Source of the DNA: Brachycybe producta
Lineage: Eukaryota > Arthropoda > Diplopoda > Playtdesmida > Andrognathidae
Assembly (NCBI GenBank): GCA_036925085.1
Contig: JAUPFP010000001.1
Coordinates: 3,022,001 to 3,086,000 of the forward strand
DNA length: 64,000 nt
Direction of reading: 5' to 3'
In this document: positions 26,560 through 39,171 of the stretch, piece after piece
Position numbering within the stretch: position 1 is the first letter of the stretch
How the letters are laid out: every line of letters starts with the position of its first letter
Translations under genes and position numbers: made by a program
Notes under the pieces: model-generated
The model's database searches: none
What the model was told of the DNA's origin: nothing
Seen by the model: the letters and a program-made list of their open reading frames with translations, nothing else

Positions 26560-27085
26560 GAACCAACCAAGTTTTACTCTTTTCATTATGTGTTACAATA
26601 TTGTAAAGAGAATTTTCTAATATAATATTTGTGTATTGACCAAAAATGTGTCCACAATAGAATAATACTTTCTTTTGTTCAAAATTTTTCTTTTGATTCT
26701 TTCTCTAATTTGAATGTTAAAGAATGAAAGATTGGGGAGAGAGAAAGAAATAAAGAGAGAAAAGAGAAACTTTTGAGTGAAAAGAGAAACTTTTTCCTGT
26801 CAACGACTATTCAATTAGGAACTCCTAGAAAAACTCCTAACAAAACCTCGGCATTGAGACAGTTACCAAAAATGTTGACTATGGAAGCCATATATTACAT
26901 TATAAAACATTCCCGCCCTTCCCTCCCCCCTGTCACCCTCTTATTATGCCATTGGCCCATTACCATTACCAATCTCCCCCTTACCACATTTCGTCTTATT
27001 AATAAAAGCAACACCAACTTGTATTATTCAAAGTCATAAGAGACTAAAATTTGCCAAATAAACGTCAATTTTAAAAATTCAATGA

Positions 27086-27330
27086 CCCAATTGTGGGCCC
27101 AAGGGCCAATTTGTGAAGTAACAATTCAGTTTAGATCAATCAATAATTATGATTTTATTATTCAATCAAAAATACTGGTTAGAGGCTAAAACTCTCTAGT
27201 TGACAACAGATAATAACCAGAAAGATAGCCTCTTACCAGCCTTTTTTATTAGAAAAAAAGAAGCATATATTTGCAGTAACTGTTGATGGCTTCAAAATTG
27301 GCACTTGGGCCACAAATTGAGAAACATATC
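27086..27330. mobile_element. Family C element, partial
   Basis: The internal part is recognisable from GCCAATTTGTGAAGTAACAA to GGCACTTGGGCCACAAATTG, but both ends are missing. The right side runs into a family B arm. Confidence 0.55.
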
Positions 27331-27916
27331 ATGTTGATATATCTTTCAAAATAAACTTTAATATCAACTTGAAAATATCCTTAATTGATTGAGCTACCCT
27401 TCTAGTTTCGGAAACTCTTTAAACGCTTTTGGAACTCTTTAACAAAATTAAGAGAATCTTTGAATGCGTTTTAGAAACTAGAAGGGTAATTCAATTCTTT
27501 AAGGGTATTTTTATGTTGATATTTTTCAAAATAAGCTTTGATATCAACTTGAAAATATCCTTAATTGATTAAGCTACCCTTCTAGTTTCTAAAACTCTTT
27601 AAACGCCTCTAAAACTCATAAAAATCCAATACCAAATTCTGATAGTAAATTGTATTTTATACAATTTTGTATTCAATTGTTTAATAAAATCTGACTTAAT
27701 TCGTAGTTTCAGATGCAACACTATAGAAAGAAAATTAAAAGTGTCTTAGAAACTAGAACAGTATTCGAATCACTTGATATTACTTTCATGTTGATATCTT
27801 TCAAAATAAACCTTTTTTTATATATAGAAATTAAAATTGGATCATTTTCCAAAGAAATCAACATGAAAATCTAACATCCCTTAAGTGACTTGAGAATTAC
27901 CATTCTAGTTTCTAAA
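27331..27916. mobile_element. Cluster of family B arms
   Basis: Three B units or parts (about 27331-27428, 27463-27600, 27737-27916) with alternating TCAAAATAAACTTT and CTACCCTTCTAGTTTC motifs. The sequence between is AT-rich. Confidence 0.5.
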
Positions 27917-28621
27917 GTTAAGAAAAGTGCAATTTACACTTTATAAAAAAAAAAACCTTTTTAACAAAGAGTATTAAGTAGATTTGACCACAAATTGTGG
28001 TCACTTAATATGTTTGATAAAAATTAATACAGTAATTAGTGGTGTGTTGATTTATTCTGTAATCAAAGTAATAAACATTATCAAGTTACTTAATTTTTAG
28101 CTCAACATGTCAGTTAAGTACATTTGGAGAGGCTATCAATTGAATTAGCTTTTGGTCTATTTAATCCTTATAGTTTTGTAGATAAAATCCTAATAGGGGA
28201 GGAAAAGGAAGCAAATGTCCTGAAAAAATAAATGCCTGAAACAGAAGTTCAGGGCAGCAACAACAACAACAACAACAGCAAAAAAAACCTCATTACAAAT
28301 TACATTCTAGACTATATAGTAGATTATGTACAATATGCTTTTTTTTAGGGGGGGAGGGGGTAATTTACCCTCCCTCACCCCCTCTAATTTTATCCCCTCC
28401 TAACAAATTATTCTATTATCTCTCTCTCTCTTTCCCTTCATAAAAAGTCCCCTTATTTCTACTCTTGAGGGGTGGAGAGAGAGAGAGAGAGGGTACCATT
28501 ATCCATATCCAAGAATTCTCCCCTCTAAACACCACTCAACACTTCATTAAATGCAACAAAACTGAATTGATTTTTGGGTGGATTGGGTTCACTTTATTAC
28601 CAAAATTGATCAATTATTATG

Positions 28622-28810
28622 ACTCGAATTTTTATGCAAATATATCAAAAAAGGGGATATGTTTCTCAATCTGTGGGCTCTCAAGTGCCAAATTGTGAAG
28701 TAATCATAATCATCATCCTTAGAGAGCAACTTCAATTATGTTTATCAGTTGTCAATTAGAGAATTGTAGCCTCTAACCAGTGTTTTTTTTTTTTGCATTG
28801 AAAATATAAT
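28622..28810. mobile_element. Family C element, truncated
   Basis: ACTCGAATTTTTATGCAAAT start and TTTCTCAATCTGTGG, with the middle GTTGTCAATTAGAGAATTGT. The right half is lost. Confidence 0.5.
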
Positions 28811-28834
28811 TAACTGTTGATTGATCTAAAATGG

Positions 28835-28890
28835 AAAAGCAACATGAAAATCACTTTCCGTGATCGAGTTGTCCTTCTAGTTTCTAATAA
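28835..28890. mobile_element. Family B fragment
   Basis: CAACATGAAAATCACTTTCC and GTCCTTCTAGTTTCTAATAA correspond to one outer arm of family B. Confidence 0.4.
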
Positions 28891-28972
28891 ACTTTTAATG
28901 TTCTTGTTAATTTTGAAACCTGAAAGATAGAATACCCTCCTTAATTATGATAAAATAGTAAATGTAATGATT

Positions 28973-29316
28973 AGGGCTGTGACTTTTATGCATTATCAAT
29001 CAAAGTGTTTCTCAATTTGTGGCCCAAGTGCCAATTGTGCAGTATAATCATCATCATCATCATCATCATTAGAGTAACTACATTTATGGTTTTATTTTCT
29101 AATCAGAAAAGGCTGTTTAGAGGCTAAGATGTCTGGTTATACTATCAGTTGTCAATTAGAGAGCTGTATACTAGCCTCTAACCAGTGTTTTGTTTTTCTT
29201 CTCCATTGAAAATACCATGATCTAAAACGGAGAGGTTGTTACTTCACAATTGGCACTTGAGGCCACAGATTGGGAAACATTTTGCTTCATGATATTTTGC
29301 ATAAAAATCCGAACCC
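28973..29316. mobile_element. Family C hAT-like element
   Basis: AGGGCTGTGACTTTTATGCA start and GCATAAAAATCCGAACCCT end. The internal inverted segments are AGAGGCTAAGATGTCTGG and TAGCCTCTAACCAG. An ATC triplet run occurs at about 29047-29070. Confidence 0.65.
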
Positions 29317-29810
29317 TAAACATTATTAATGGAGTTTCAAAAATGTATATAAAAGTGCCTCTTTTTTTTTTCTCCTCCTTCCTGACAACACTGTAACCAA
29401 GGATATTTAAGAGAGAAGAAGAAGAAAAAAAAAAGGGAAGAATTGCACCCACTTTATGTTACAAATATGAAAAAAGAGTAATAAAGACTAGAAAAGCCCT
29501 ACAAGTGTCCCTCAATTCACCATATTCAATAGAAAACATTCACTAACTATATATAAAGAATCACATTTTCAACACTTTTCTTTAGGGGGGGGGGGGGGGG
29601 CTCATATTTTTTTATTTTTTCTCGAAATTTCATTGTTTGGTTACACTTTTTTTTCCCTTCATTTTAATGGGTGCCACCACCAACCACTACCGCCAAACCA
29701 CCTTTTTCTCTAAGGTGCTTTCTCCCCATTCATTGATGGGGCTTTTTCTTTTCAGGAAGTCGTTGAAATGTAGATGACAATTGAGTGTTTACATTGTGTC
29801 AAATAGTTAT

Positions 29811-29813
<3 letters not shown>

Positions 29814-29895
<82 letters not shown>
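29814..29895. repeat. (AT)n microsatellite
   Basis: About 80 bp of perfect AT repeat. Confidence 0.9.
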
Positions 29896-29899
<4 letters not shown>

Positions 29900-30079
29900 G
29901 CAAACTAAGAAATAGGGAGAAAACACGTGCAAATTAATTAGCATAAACGGACAATGTTTCTTTAGATGACAAAAGCTTTTCCCCCCACTCCCTCTTTCAA
30001 TCCATTAGGTTTAATTTACACTTTTCTGTTTAGGTCTCCATAGATGGGAATATTTTTTTTTTTTTGGTTACTGTTAAAA

Positions 30080-31110
30080 TATACTTTTAAAGGTGGGATT
30101 CACACTGAAGAAATAGCAAAAAGTGTTAGTAGTATAAAATGTTAATAATAAATATTGTTAATTTTAAAAAATTGTTTTTGACTTTTTTTGAAAAAAATGT
30201 CGATCACAAAAATTGCTAATAAGAATGTTTTTTTTTTGGCAATGAAAATTGTTGGTAGCATATATGTCGGCAGGAGAATTTCATCCATTAGTAGAATGTT
30301 ATTAACAGTGTTGACAAGAGAAAGAATTTGCTAGTAACATTTTGCTATCAACATCCTTTGATCAGGAGGACGTGCCTTCAGAGAGCTGTCGCAACATTTC
30401 TGCTATTAACAAAGTTAGCAACACTATTACGGACATGTACACTTGAAGCAATAGCAAAAACATTGTTAGTAACAGAATGTTTAATAACAAATATGTTAAA
30501 AACAATTTGTTTTTGACTTTTTTGAAAAATGTCCATCACAAAAATTGCTAATAAGAATGTTTTTTTGACAAAGAAAATGTTGGTAGCATGTCGGCAAGAG
30601 AAACTGATTCCACAAGTAGAATGTTATTAACAGTGTTGATAAGAGAAAGAATTTGCTAGTAACATTTTGTTATCAATATCCTTTGATAAGGAAGACCTGC
30701 TTTCAGAGAGCTATCGCAAAATTTCTGCTATTAACAAAGTTAGCAACAATATTATCGACATGCTAATGAAAAAAATAACAAATGCTGAAAGCAAATGTTA
30801 TTGACAAATGTCAATAGCAAATGTTACAAGAAAATTGTGTTGCTAACAAAAGTTAATAACATTGTTTTTGACAAAGAAAATGTTGATAGCATGTTGGCAG
30901 GAATCTGATCCCACAAGTAGAATGTTACTAACATTGTTGACAAGAGAAATAATTTGCTAGTAACATTTTGTTATCCAACATCCTTTGATCAGGAGGACCT
31001 GCTTTCAGAGAGAGCTGTCGCAAAATTTCTGCTATTAACAAAGTTTGTAACAATATTATCGACATGTTAATGGGGGGAAAAAAATAACACATGCTTGAAA
31101 GCAAATGTTA
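30080..31110 (+). repeat. Three-unit diverged tandem repeat of about 300-325 bp
   Basis: Landmarks CTTTGATCAGGAGGAC(G/C)TGC and TTCTGCTATTAACAAAGTTA recur near 30355, 30680 and 30980 with moderate divergence. It has no coding potential that survives across units. Confidence 0.65.
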
Positions 31111-32518
31111 GTGACAGAAGTTAATAACAAAATGTTGTCAACATTTCTAGAGATTTTTAACAATGTTGATAACATAGCAAATGTTGATAATAAAAGTTAA
31201 TAACATTTTGTAGACCTATTTATGGTTAAATAGTAGAATATGCAATTAAAATGGTTAAATTTCCATTAAAATAGTAGAATATGCGCTAAAATGAAATGGA
31301 CTTAAAACCAGAAAGAAAATTTCAATGGAATTTTGACCTTTCTTTCTGTAATAATTGAAAAGTTTTCATTAATTACTACGTTTTTTTAGGAGGAGGAAAA
31401 ATGTATATGAAAATGATGGACATTTTTTTTAAATAATACATAAATTTACCAAAAAATAATATAAAAATTGTAGCAGATATTAATATAATTGTAGAAGAAA
31501 AATTATATGAAAAAAATGCAAAAATATGCAAAGTAGGATTCTAATACACAATTTTCGTTTAACATTAAGAAAATCTAAAAATTCTACAAATTGTAGAATT
31601 TTATGTCACAAAACTGTTAAAAAAATGCGAAAACCTTTTATATTTCTCTTATTTTTTAAAAACAAAAATGCAACAAGTCACTGAAACATGTTAAAATATA
31701 ACTAAATATTACTGAAATAAACTCGCAATATTTTGCAATATCGCAATTTAGCGATATGAACTAGCAATAAATAATACCAAAATATACCGAAATACACATA
31801 AATTTACTGAAATATGCCGAAATATGCCGAAATAAATACTACAAACTAAAGTTTTGTCAAAAAAATTTGTTAAAATATACAAAAATAAACCTAAATACAG
31901 CAAAATATATAATAGATCTATAATTCAACTAAAATAATCTATATTCTGTTATATTTAGGTTTATTTTAGTATATTTTAACAGTTTTTGGGGTAGTTTTTG
32001 CTAGCATATTCTAATATTTTACTATTTTTACTGCATATTCTAATATTTTATCATTTTAATGCATATTCTGCTATTTTATCATTTTAATGCATATTCTGCT
32101 ATTTTATTGCATATTTTAACGCATTTATTATCAATAGTTATGATATAACAGTAAGAATGAAACCGCGTTTATAGTTTAGTTTTCGTGATGACATCATCCG
32201 TGTTATACAGTGTAATTCAAGTTGTAGGCTACATTAAATGCCGACTATAAACGGAGCACTAAATCAATACATGTTTGAATTATTCAATCAATGGATAATT
32301 ATGGATTAAGAAAAACCCTGCTAATTAAGAGCGCCACACAGACAAGCGACTTTTAAAGAGTGGTCAAGATGGACTAGAAAAGTGGTCAGTGTGTGGCCGA
32401 ATGAACAGTGCAGGACACAGTTAACAACCACAACACACAACCACTTTTTGCTGTGCATCTCGACCACTAAAAGTGGAGCATCCTTATAAAAGAAGCATGA
32501 GAAATTACTTTTACTGAC

Positions 32519-33167
32519 CAGAAGTGGACTTGAAGTCAACGTCGGTCAACGACGAGGAGAAAATAGCCGAAGAAGAAGGGTGGTGGTGGTGGTGGTGGTG
32601 GTCAAAGTGGTGAGGTGGTGGTGGTGGATGATGTTTAGAAGAAGTCCCCTGTAATTGAGAAATGGCTGACAAAGTTAGCCCTCTATGCATTGCCAAAAGA
32701 CCCTCATGAGTGCCATAGAGGAGGCCCATTTCTCGAGCCTCGTTCTCCTCTTGCGCCTGTTGCCTTCTAAGGGCCACTTGAGCTGCCATAACCCTCTGCC
32801 TTTCGGCTATTAAAGTACACTTGGGACACACACAGTCTCTCCATCGACAATATCGTTTGTGACCCTTGAGAGCAGACACCACACCGTGGTTACGACACCG
32901 AGCACACTTCGGTGTTCTTTGATAGCGTTCGGAGGCGCGCAAAAATATTGCAGGAGAAACGGCGCCATGAAGTCCGGCTGCTGCATGTTGTGACATTACA
33001 GCTAACGAATCGGCTGCTGCAGCAGCCGCAGCCGCAGCTGCAGCAGCAGCTACCGAAGATGAAGTATTTGAGTTTGAAGGGCCGCCGCCGCCGCCGCCAC
33101 CGCCACCGCCACCGATGCCTCCTCCGGCGCCTCCGTTGGAGCCCATTCCTTCTGTGGGTAAACTCAT
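32519..33167 (-). CDS. Dmrt99B: DMRTA/Dmrt99B-type transcription factor, first coding exon with DM domain
   Basis: This exon encodes the DNA-binding DM domain, an intertwined double zinc module that binds the DNA minor groove. The frame is open from a TAA at 33309-33311, with no ATG before the codon at 33167-33165 (MSLPTEGMG), which is taken as the start. The codon at 33230 is GTG and not a plausible eukaryotic start. From the chosen Met, residues about 19-29 are 11 Gly, about 40-52 are 13 Ala, and about 84-137 are the DM domain. The zinc-ligand pattern is visible (CARCRNH, then C, CVCPKC), followed by a basic recognition helix ([18 protein letters not shown]). [15 protein letters not shown] is typical of DMRTA1/2 and Dmrt99B. 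The C-terminal part has Pro and His runs. A donor GTCAGT at 32518-32513 leaves one base, which joins AC of the 15639 exon in frame. The resulting protein would be about 659 residues. Confidence 0.93.
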
Positions 33168-33311
33168 GGCATCGATGGCCGACCACTCGAACCGTTTGTC
33201 CCTCGTCGTCTTGATCGAGACGGACTTCACCTGATTAACAGGGAGTCGTGTGGAAGAACTTCTTCTTTCCAGGATTCTTCTTCTTTCAAATCTGTCCGAA
33301 TTTTTATTTTA
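33168..33311 (-). other. Dmrt99B 5' untranslated region or upstream exon edge
   Basis: The frame is open back to the TAA at 33309-33311 but has no ATG, so this is most likely 5' UTR. A TGTTAATCAG just before 33230 could be a 3' splice site of a UTR intron. No TATA box or initiator can be assigned with confidence. Confidence 0.45.
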
Positions 33312-33849
33312 ATTGAAGAGAGATTCTGTTTGAAAAGTGCAATTAAATTAATTAGCAATAGATACATAGTTTAGGATTTTTATGTTTTTGCATATATTTT
33401 ATTGTTAAAAATAAGATATTTATGTGCTGTTTTAAAGTAACATAAATTAATTATGCATCAAATTTGCATGAAAATAATGTGAGATTTTAGGGCTTAAATT
33501 TTGCCAATTTGTTGATGTTTTCACAATTTAAGTTAAATAAACATTGTTGATTTTGTAAATTTCAACAAAAAAAGTTAAAAGTATTTGATGTTTGTTGTTT
33601 ATATAGTAATTTTTTTCTTATGTTTTGTTTGATATTTGTGTATTTTTGTTGCATTTTTTTATGTTTTTACTGCATATTTGTGTAAAATTTTGTATAATGT
33701 TATAAAATGTATAAAATTCTTATGTTTCGTTTGATTTTGTAATGGATATTTCTGTATTTTTGCTGTATATATTTTTGTAAAATGTTGTAAAATGTAAGAT
33801 TTCTTTCTTATAATTTGTGTGATTGTAAATAGATCTATACAGTATATTT

Positions 33850-34345
33850 CTGTATTATTGCTACAGATTTGTGTTTTTACTGCATATTTCTGTTATTTTC
33901 GCTGCATATTTTTGTTATTTTTGCTGCCTATTTCTGTTATTTTTGCTGCCTATTTCTGTTATTTTACTGCCTATATTTGTGTTATTTTCGCTGCATATTT
34001 TTGTTATTTTTGCTGCCTATTTCTGTTATTTTTGCTGCCTATTTCTGTTATTTTACTGCCTATATTTGTGTTATTTTCGCTGCATATTTTTGTTATTTTT
34101 GCTGCCTATTTCTGTTATTTTCGCTGCATATTTTTGTTATTTTTGCTGTCTATATTTCTGTTATTTTTGCTGCCTATATTTCTGTTATTTTCGCTGCATA
34201 TTTTTGTTATTTTTGCTGTCTATATTTCTGTTATTTTTGCTGCATAATTCTGTTATATTTGCTGCATAATTCTGTTATATTTGCTGCATAATTCTGTTAT
34301 TTTTGCTGCCTATATTTCTGTTATTTTTGCTGCATATTTGCGGTT
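33850..34345 (+). repeat. 22-25 bp minisatellite with higher-order pattern
   Basis: About twenty units of TTTCTGTTATTTTTGCTGCC type. CTGCCTAT, CTGCATAT and CTGCATAATT variants recur in blocks. It is open in all three plus frames, which reflects the repeat. Confidence 0.85.
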
Positions 34346-34904
34346 TTTAATGCATATTTTAGCTTTTGCAGTGCATAAAAACCTGACATATTTAAATTTT
34401 TTTTAAGTGCATGCCTATAATTTCATAAAACATTTTTATGTAAAAATACTTACTTTTATAAAAGGTAAAATCCAAAACCAAATTTGAAATCCAGTAGTAA
34501 AATTTACAACAAATTTCAAACAAACATAAAAAGGAAAATTTCGCTGTTTGTTAAGTGTAGACAACAAAAACCAAAACTAAGAGACCGAACTGAGTTCGAA
34601 TCAGACAACGGACTGAAATGTTGTTGTCTCTCTTCGTCGACAAAAATGGTCCCATATTTAAATTGGTAATGTGACAAAATACCTATATTTGTCCGAATAA
34701 TAATAATAGAAAAAAAGTACGGAAAGTGGGCGTCAATAATAAAACTCACTATTGTTAATCGATTTCTCTCTTATATTTGATACACAATCAATTTTCTCCC
34801 TCTTTTTCTCTCCATAGATTTCAATACAAATCTCATATAAGTAATACAATATATAGTGAATGAAAGAATTAAAATGATTGGATAGAAAATCGAATGGGCA
34901 TTTT

Positions 34905-34985
34905 AGCGCGTTTCTGACGTCATTCTCGATATCAACCAATGAAATTGTGTATTTTAACGTCACTCAATGACGCAGAATGAGAACT
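34905..34985. promoter_or_regulatory. Candidate regulatory cluster: CRE, CCAAT and GACG motifs upstream of Dmrt99B
   Basis: A perfect TGACGTCA at 34915-34922 is followed by AACCAATGAA, AACGTCACT and CAATGACGC within about 70 bp, roughly 1.7 kb upstream of the Dmrt99B start. It could be a distal promoter or enhancer, or a fragment of a mobile element. There is no direct evidence of function. Confidence 0.25.
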
Positions 34986-35370
34986 TTAACAAATTAAAAT
35001 GGTGCCTCAAATAGTGCGAATGTGCGCGCGCAAGTGCACCTTTTTAAGCATTTGCTTTGCTTTTTTTTGACGCAAATTCTTCAATACATCATTGTTAATA
35101 ATTACAATTGTTTGACAATTGCTTTTTTTTATTATGTCTCTCTTTTCTATACACAAAAAAAATGACAATGAAAAAGTTAAAAATATAATAATTGTCAATT
35201 TTGCTTGTTAATTTTAGATTTTTAAACACGTCATCATTTTTTTTTAAACAATTAATTTATTCTGGATTTTAATAAAAGCTATTCTTCTTTTTTTTATAAA
35301 AATAAAATGTTAATAAAGGAGTATTTATAAATATTAGATTTATTTTTGGTTTATATTAGGCCTTATTATT

Positions 35371-35697
35371 AGAGTTCGGATTTTCATGCAAATATCAAAG
35401 CAAATGTTTCTCAATCTGTGGCTCAAGAGCCAATTGTGAAGTAACAATTCCAGTTTAGATCAACCAACAATTATGATTTTTTTTTTTCAATCAAAAATAC
35501 TTGGTTAGAGGCTAGAATTTTGTAGTTGACAACTGATAGTAACCAGACAGTTAGCCTCTAACCAGTCTTTTTTTATTAGAAAAAGCCTTAATTGCAGTTG
35601 CTCTAAGGATAATGATAATTATATCTACTTCACAATTGGCACTTGGGCCATAAATTGAGAAACATTTTGTTTGATTTTGTATGAAAATCCGAACCCT
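35371..35697. mobile_element. Family C hAT-like element, near full length
   Basis: AGAGTTCGGATTTTCATGCA start and TATGAAAATCCGAACCCT end. It shows the complete order of C landmarks, including CTCAATCTGTGG, GGTTAGAGGCTAGAA, AGCCTCTAACCAG and CACAATTGGCACTTGG. Confidence 0.7.
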
Positions 35698-36089
35698 ACT
35701 TTTATTAGAATATTAACTGAAATATTGAAGAATATAATTTAAAATTGTAGACATTGCAATATTAAGTTTTTTGCGGCGTTGAAATTATGGAGAATTTTTT
35801 TTTGTTGAAACTATTCAAACTTTTCAATAAAAAAAATGATCAAAAGTTTTGGGAAAAAAAATACATAATTTTTGAAAAAAATTATAAAAAAATGTTATTT
35901 CTAAAAAATAATTAATTTGACAAAAATAATTGAAAGTTAACAATTTAGAAAAAAATACTAAAATTGTTTTAAAATGTTACAAATATGATTAATTTTATAA
36001 AAATATTTGAAAGTTAAATGAAACTGTTTAAAACAAGTTTTAGAAAAACACTAAAAAATTTTTAAAAGTTTGACAACATTTTTTAATTA

Positions 36090-36490
36090 CACAAAAAATG
36101 TTTGTTTTACAAAAATGATGATGTTTATAAAATGATTAAATGTTACACAAAATAATTTAAATGTTTTACAAAATTATTTCAAAGTTTTACAAAAATACTT
36201 AAGTTTATACAAAATTGTTAAACATTTTACGAAAATCTTTGAAAATTTAATTTTACAAAAATGAATAATTTTACAAAAATGAATAATTTAAAAAAATGAA
36301 TAATTTTACAAAAATGATGAATTATTTAAGAATGTTATAAAAATGATAAAAGGTTTTACAAAAATAATTTAATTAAACGTTTTGCATTTTTTTTAAATTA
36401 CATAAAAGAAAACAATTTTCGTTTTACAAAAATGATTAAGTTTATAAAATGATTAAAAGTTACACAAAATAATTTAAAAGTTTTACAAGA
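36090..36490. repeat. Degenerate TTTTACAAAAATGA repeat region
   Basis: Many short spaced copies of TTTTACAAAAATGAATAATT-like sequence. The repeat spacing is irregular. Confidence 0.5.
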
Positions 36491-36541
36491 AAAAATGGAA
36501 AAAAAGTAAACAAGTTTTCCAAAAAAAAATTATATTATATT

Positions 36542-36600
36542 AATTGAGTTTCAATTGCAGTAAACAAAAAAAACCGCAATTATTTTCTTACCAACCTAAT
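36542..36600. mobile_element. Solo end of the mariner-like element
   Basis: AATTGAGTTTCAATTGCAGT and TATTTTCTTACCAACCTAAT match the right end of the 44220-44646 element. The rest is absent. Confidence 0.55.
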
Positions 36601-37604
36601 ACAATATTCTTTAATGTTTTACATAAATTTGAAAAAAATTCTTATCATTTTTAAAATGCTCATAGTATAATGATATTACATGTATATTGAGAGAAATTTT
36701 CAACTTTTTCAGTTTTCAAACAGAAAGAGAGGGAGAGAGAGAGAGAGTTGATGACAGAAAAAGACAGAAATCAAATTAAAACATATTTAAACAAGAAGAA
36801 GAATGAAAGAAAGAAAACAAACGACTTGAAAAATGAAAAACTTTTGACAGATTCAATGATGTTGTGTATGCTCTTATTTATTATATATTGAAATTTTTTT
36901 TTTAAAAAAAGTGTGGATAGAAGAGCTTGTGAAACCGTTTTAAATAAGACGGCTAATATAACAATAATGTAAAAAAGAAGAGACCTCCATTCACATTTTT
37001 TTTGGTTGGTTTTGGGTCCTTCGAGGTTCTTCAAGAAAAACTCTTGCAAATGTCAAGATTTTAACAAAGAAGAAGAAAAGATTGACGTACAGAAATATAT
37101 ATATATAATAAGAGTTATAATATTCAATATTTAAAGAGTAGTAGGTTTCTTAAATACACAAATCACTTCTTATAACATTTTCAATTGCTTACAATGTAAA
37201 TATAACTAAATACCACCATAACAAGCAATATATATGGGTAAAATAGGGGAGGACACATTACACATTTATAGACAAACAAAAAAAAATTGGGGAGACAGTA
37301 TGAGAAAGTGCCCCAGGGGTAAACTTCACCCCAAGTCTGGTTAAATGCTTATAGAAAAAAAAAATGGGCGCCATTTTTTTAACAATGCAAACTATATAGT
37401 TAGTATATTTATTTCTTAATAAGGTTAATTATTTTATTTGCATTTATTTATCTCGATTTTGTAATAGAAAATGAACTAGTTCAAGTTTCACTTTTAAGAG
37501 TGCTTATTTTGGCATTGATTCATAAAAATGCATATTTTATATATTTCAGTGCATATTTTTGCAGTTGTATAGAAAAATGCATTTAAAATCGCCTATTTTT
37601 AGTG

Positions 37605-38095
37605 TATGTTTTTGACATTGTTGCAAATGGTTTTATGGCAAATATTTTTAGGACAAGTGTCTTTTTTAGTGCAAATGGCTTTGTGGCAACTGTCTGTAGG
37701 GCTAGTGTTTTTTTAGGGCAAATGTCACACATTGCATCCGCAAATGCATAAAAAGCATTTTTTGTTTTAGGTCATATTTTGAAAATTGTTGCAAATGGTT
37801 TTATGACAAATATTTTTAGGACAAGTGTCTTTTTATTGCAAATGGCTTTGTGGCAACTGTCTGTAGGGCTAGTGTTTTTAGGGCAAATGTCACACATTGC
37901 ACCCGTAAATGCATAAAAAGCATTTTCTGTTTTAGGTCATATTTTGAAAATTGTTACAAATGGTTTTAGGGCAAATATATGGCTTTATGAAAAATGGCTT
38001 TAGAGAAACTGTCTGTAGGGCAAGTGTATTTAGGGCAAATGTCACTCACTCCAAAAAAAAATGCATAAAAATAGTTTCTGTTTTAGTTCATATTT
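37605..38095 (+). repeat. About 167-bp tandem repeat, three units
   Basis: Unit starts at about 37618, 37786 and 37951 share TTGTTGCAAATGGTTTTATG and CAACTGTCTGTAGGGCTAGT. The third is diverged and shorter. Confidence 0.7.
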
Positions 38096-39171
38096 TCACA
38101 TTTTTTTTAAATTTTCACATTTAAGCTGAAAAAAAATGCATAAGTTGGGTTTTTATATTTTAGTTATATTTTTTTTAGAATTGGTTCTGAAAATTGCATA
38201 AATATTAATATAATAATTAAATCATGCTTTTCAGAAAAAAAATATTTCTGTATTTTTATTAGTATTATTCTGCATATTTCAGCATAAAAAATATGCATAT
38301 TTATATATATTTTTAGTGCATAAAAATCCTAACTAATAGTGATTTGCATATTTGCAATCTATTTATATACACTGTATAATATAGATAAATAACATTGAAC
38401 AAATAACACTGAGAAAGTCTACGTTGACCACTCGGACAGCCGCCGACTCGCGGACACTCACTCACTCGCTGCCTGTGAACTTAAGTGGCGACGGTGAAAA
38501 CAATAGAAGAATCTATTGTTTGAATCCAGTTCTATGATGAGCCGCAGCCTTTCTACTTTATATAAACCCAAACTCGATTTAAGAAAATTAGACATTGGTC
38601 ATTACGAGTGGTCAATCAAGCGAAAAATTCAATTTAAGAGACAAAATAACTGATGAGAGAGACCTATACCCCCTATAGAGTTAAAAAGTAGAAGGGGAAT
38701 TGTGTTCGGGTATCGTTTCATAACCTTTATTATATTTTTAAGACAAAGTAATACAAATATATAAGTATTTTAAATTCATAATAAGATGAGAAACTTTCTT
38801 TTGGCCCCCTTTTTTTTTTAAAAAAAAAAGCCCTTAAGGCCCTTTTCTTTTATAGGTCTGTCTTCAGGGTTAAATCAGTCTGAAGACCATATGGCTCCAG
38901 TGACTGAAAAGGAAAGTAATTCGCTAGAATGACCACGTCCACTTCAATTAGGTAATGGTTAAGTATATCACATTAAAAAGACATTCAAAATTTTGTCTAA
39001 AATAACCTTTTTTTTTTGCCAAAACAAAATATATCTGGGTGGCGCCCCCCAGGTCTGAATATGAAATTTTTTATACATTTTTCAAGGCTTTTTTAATAAA
39101 AAAAAATATATATTTTCTGGTGATTTCGTTCTAATGCACACACTTTCTGGTAATTTCGCATAAATATGCAG

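Larger units (their letters stand above)
15640..32518 (-). other. Dmrt99B intron (about 16.9 kb)
   Basis: Inferred from the phase-matched donor GTCAGT (32518-32513) and the acceptor T-run plus CAG ending at 15640. No reading frame inside looks like an additional conserved exon. It holds dispersed elements (families A, B, C, D, E, N, P), microsatellites, minisatellites at 18.0-18.4, 19.9 and 22.0 kb, a CTCF-like motif cluster at 25.1-25.5 kb and diverged long tandem repeats at 30.1-31.2 kb. The remaining sequence is AT-rich with no recognised signal. Confidence 0.75.

Noticed and set aside
32890-33214. Frames overlapping the Dmrt exon on both strands
   Set aside because: They are shadows of the DM-domain exon; the DM frame has clear family conservation.
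33168-33230. Extension of the Dmrt reading frame to residue K-S-V-S-I-K at 33230
   Set aside because: The codon at 33230 is GTG and no ATG lies between it and the upstream stop, so the first ATG at 33167 was preferred.
33819-34291. Three overlapping 130-142 residue frames rich in Phe, Cys and Tyr
   Set aside because: All are translations of one minisatellite in different frames.
34580-34610. Possible tRNA B box (AGTTCGAATCA)
   Set aside because: No A box, acceptor stem or anticodon arm could be found around it.
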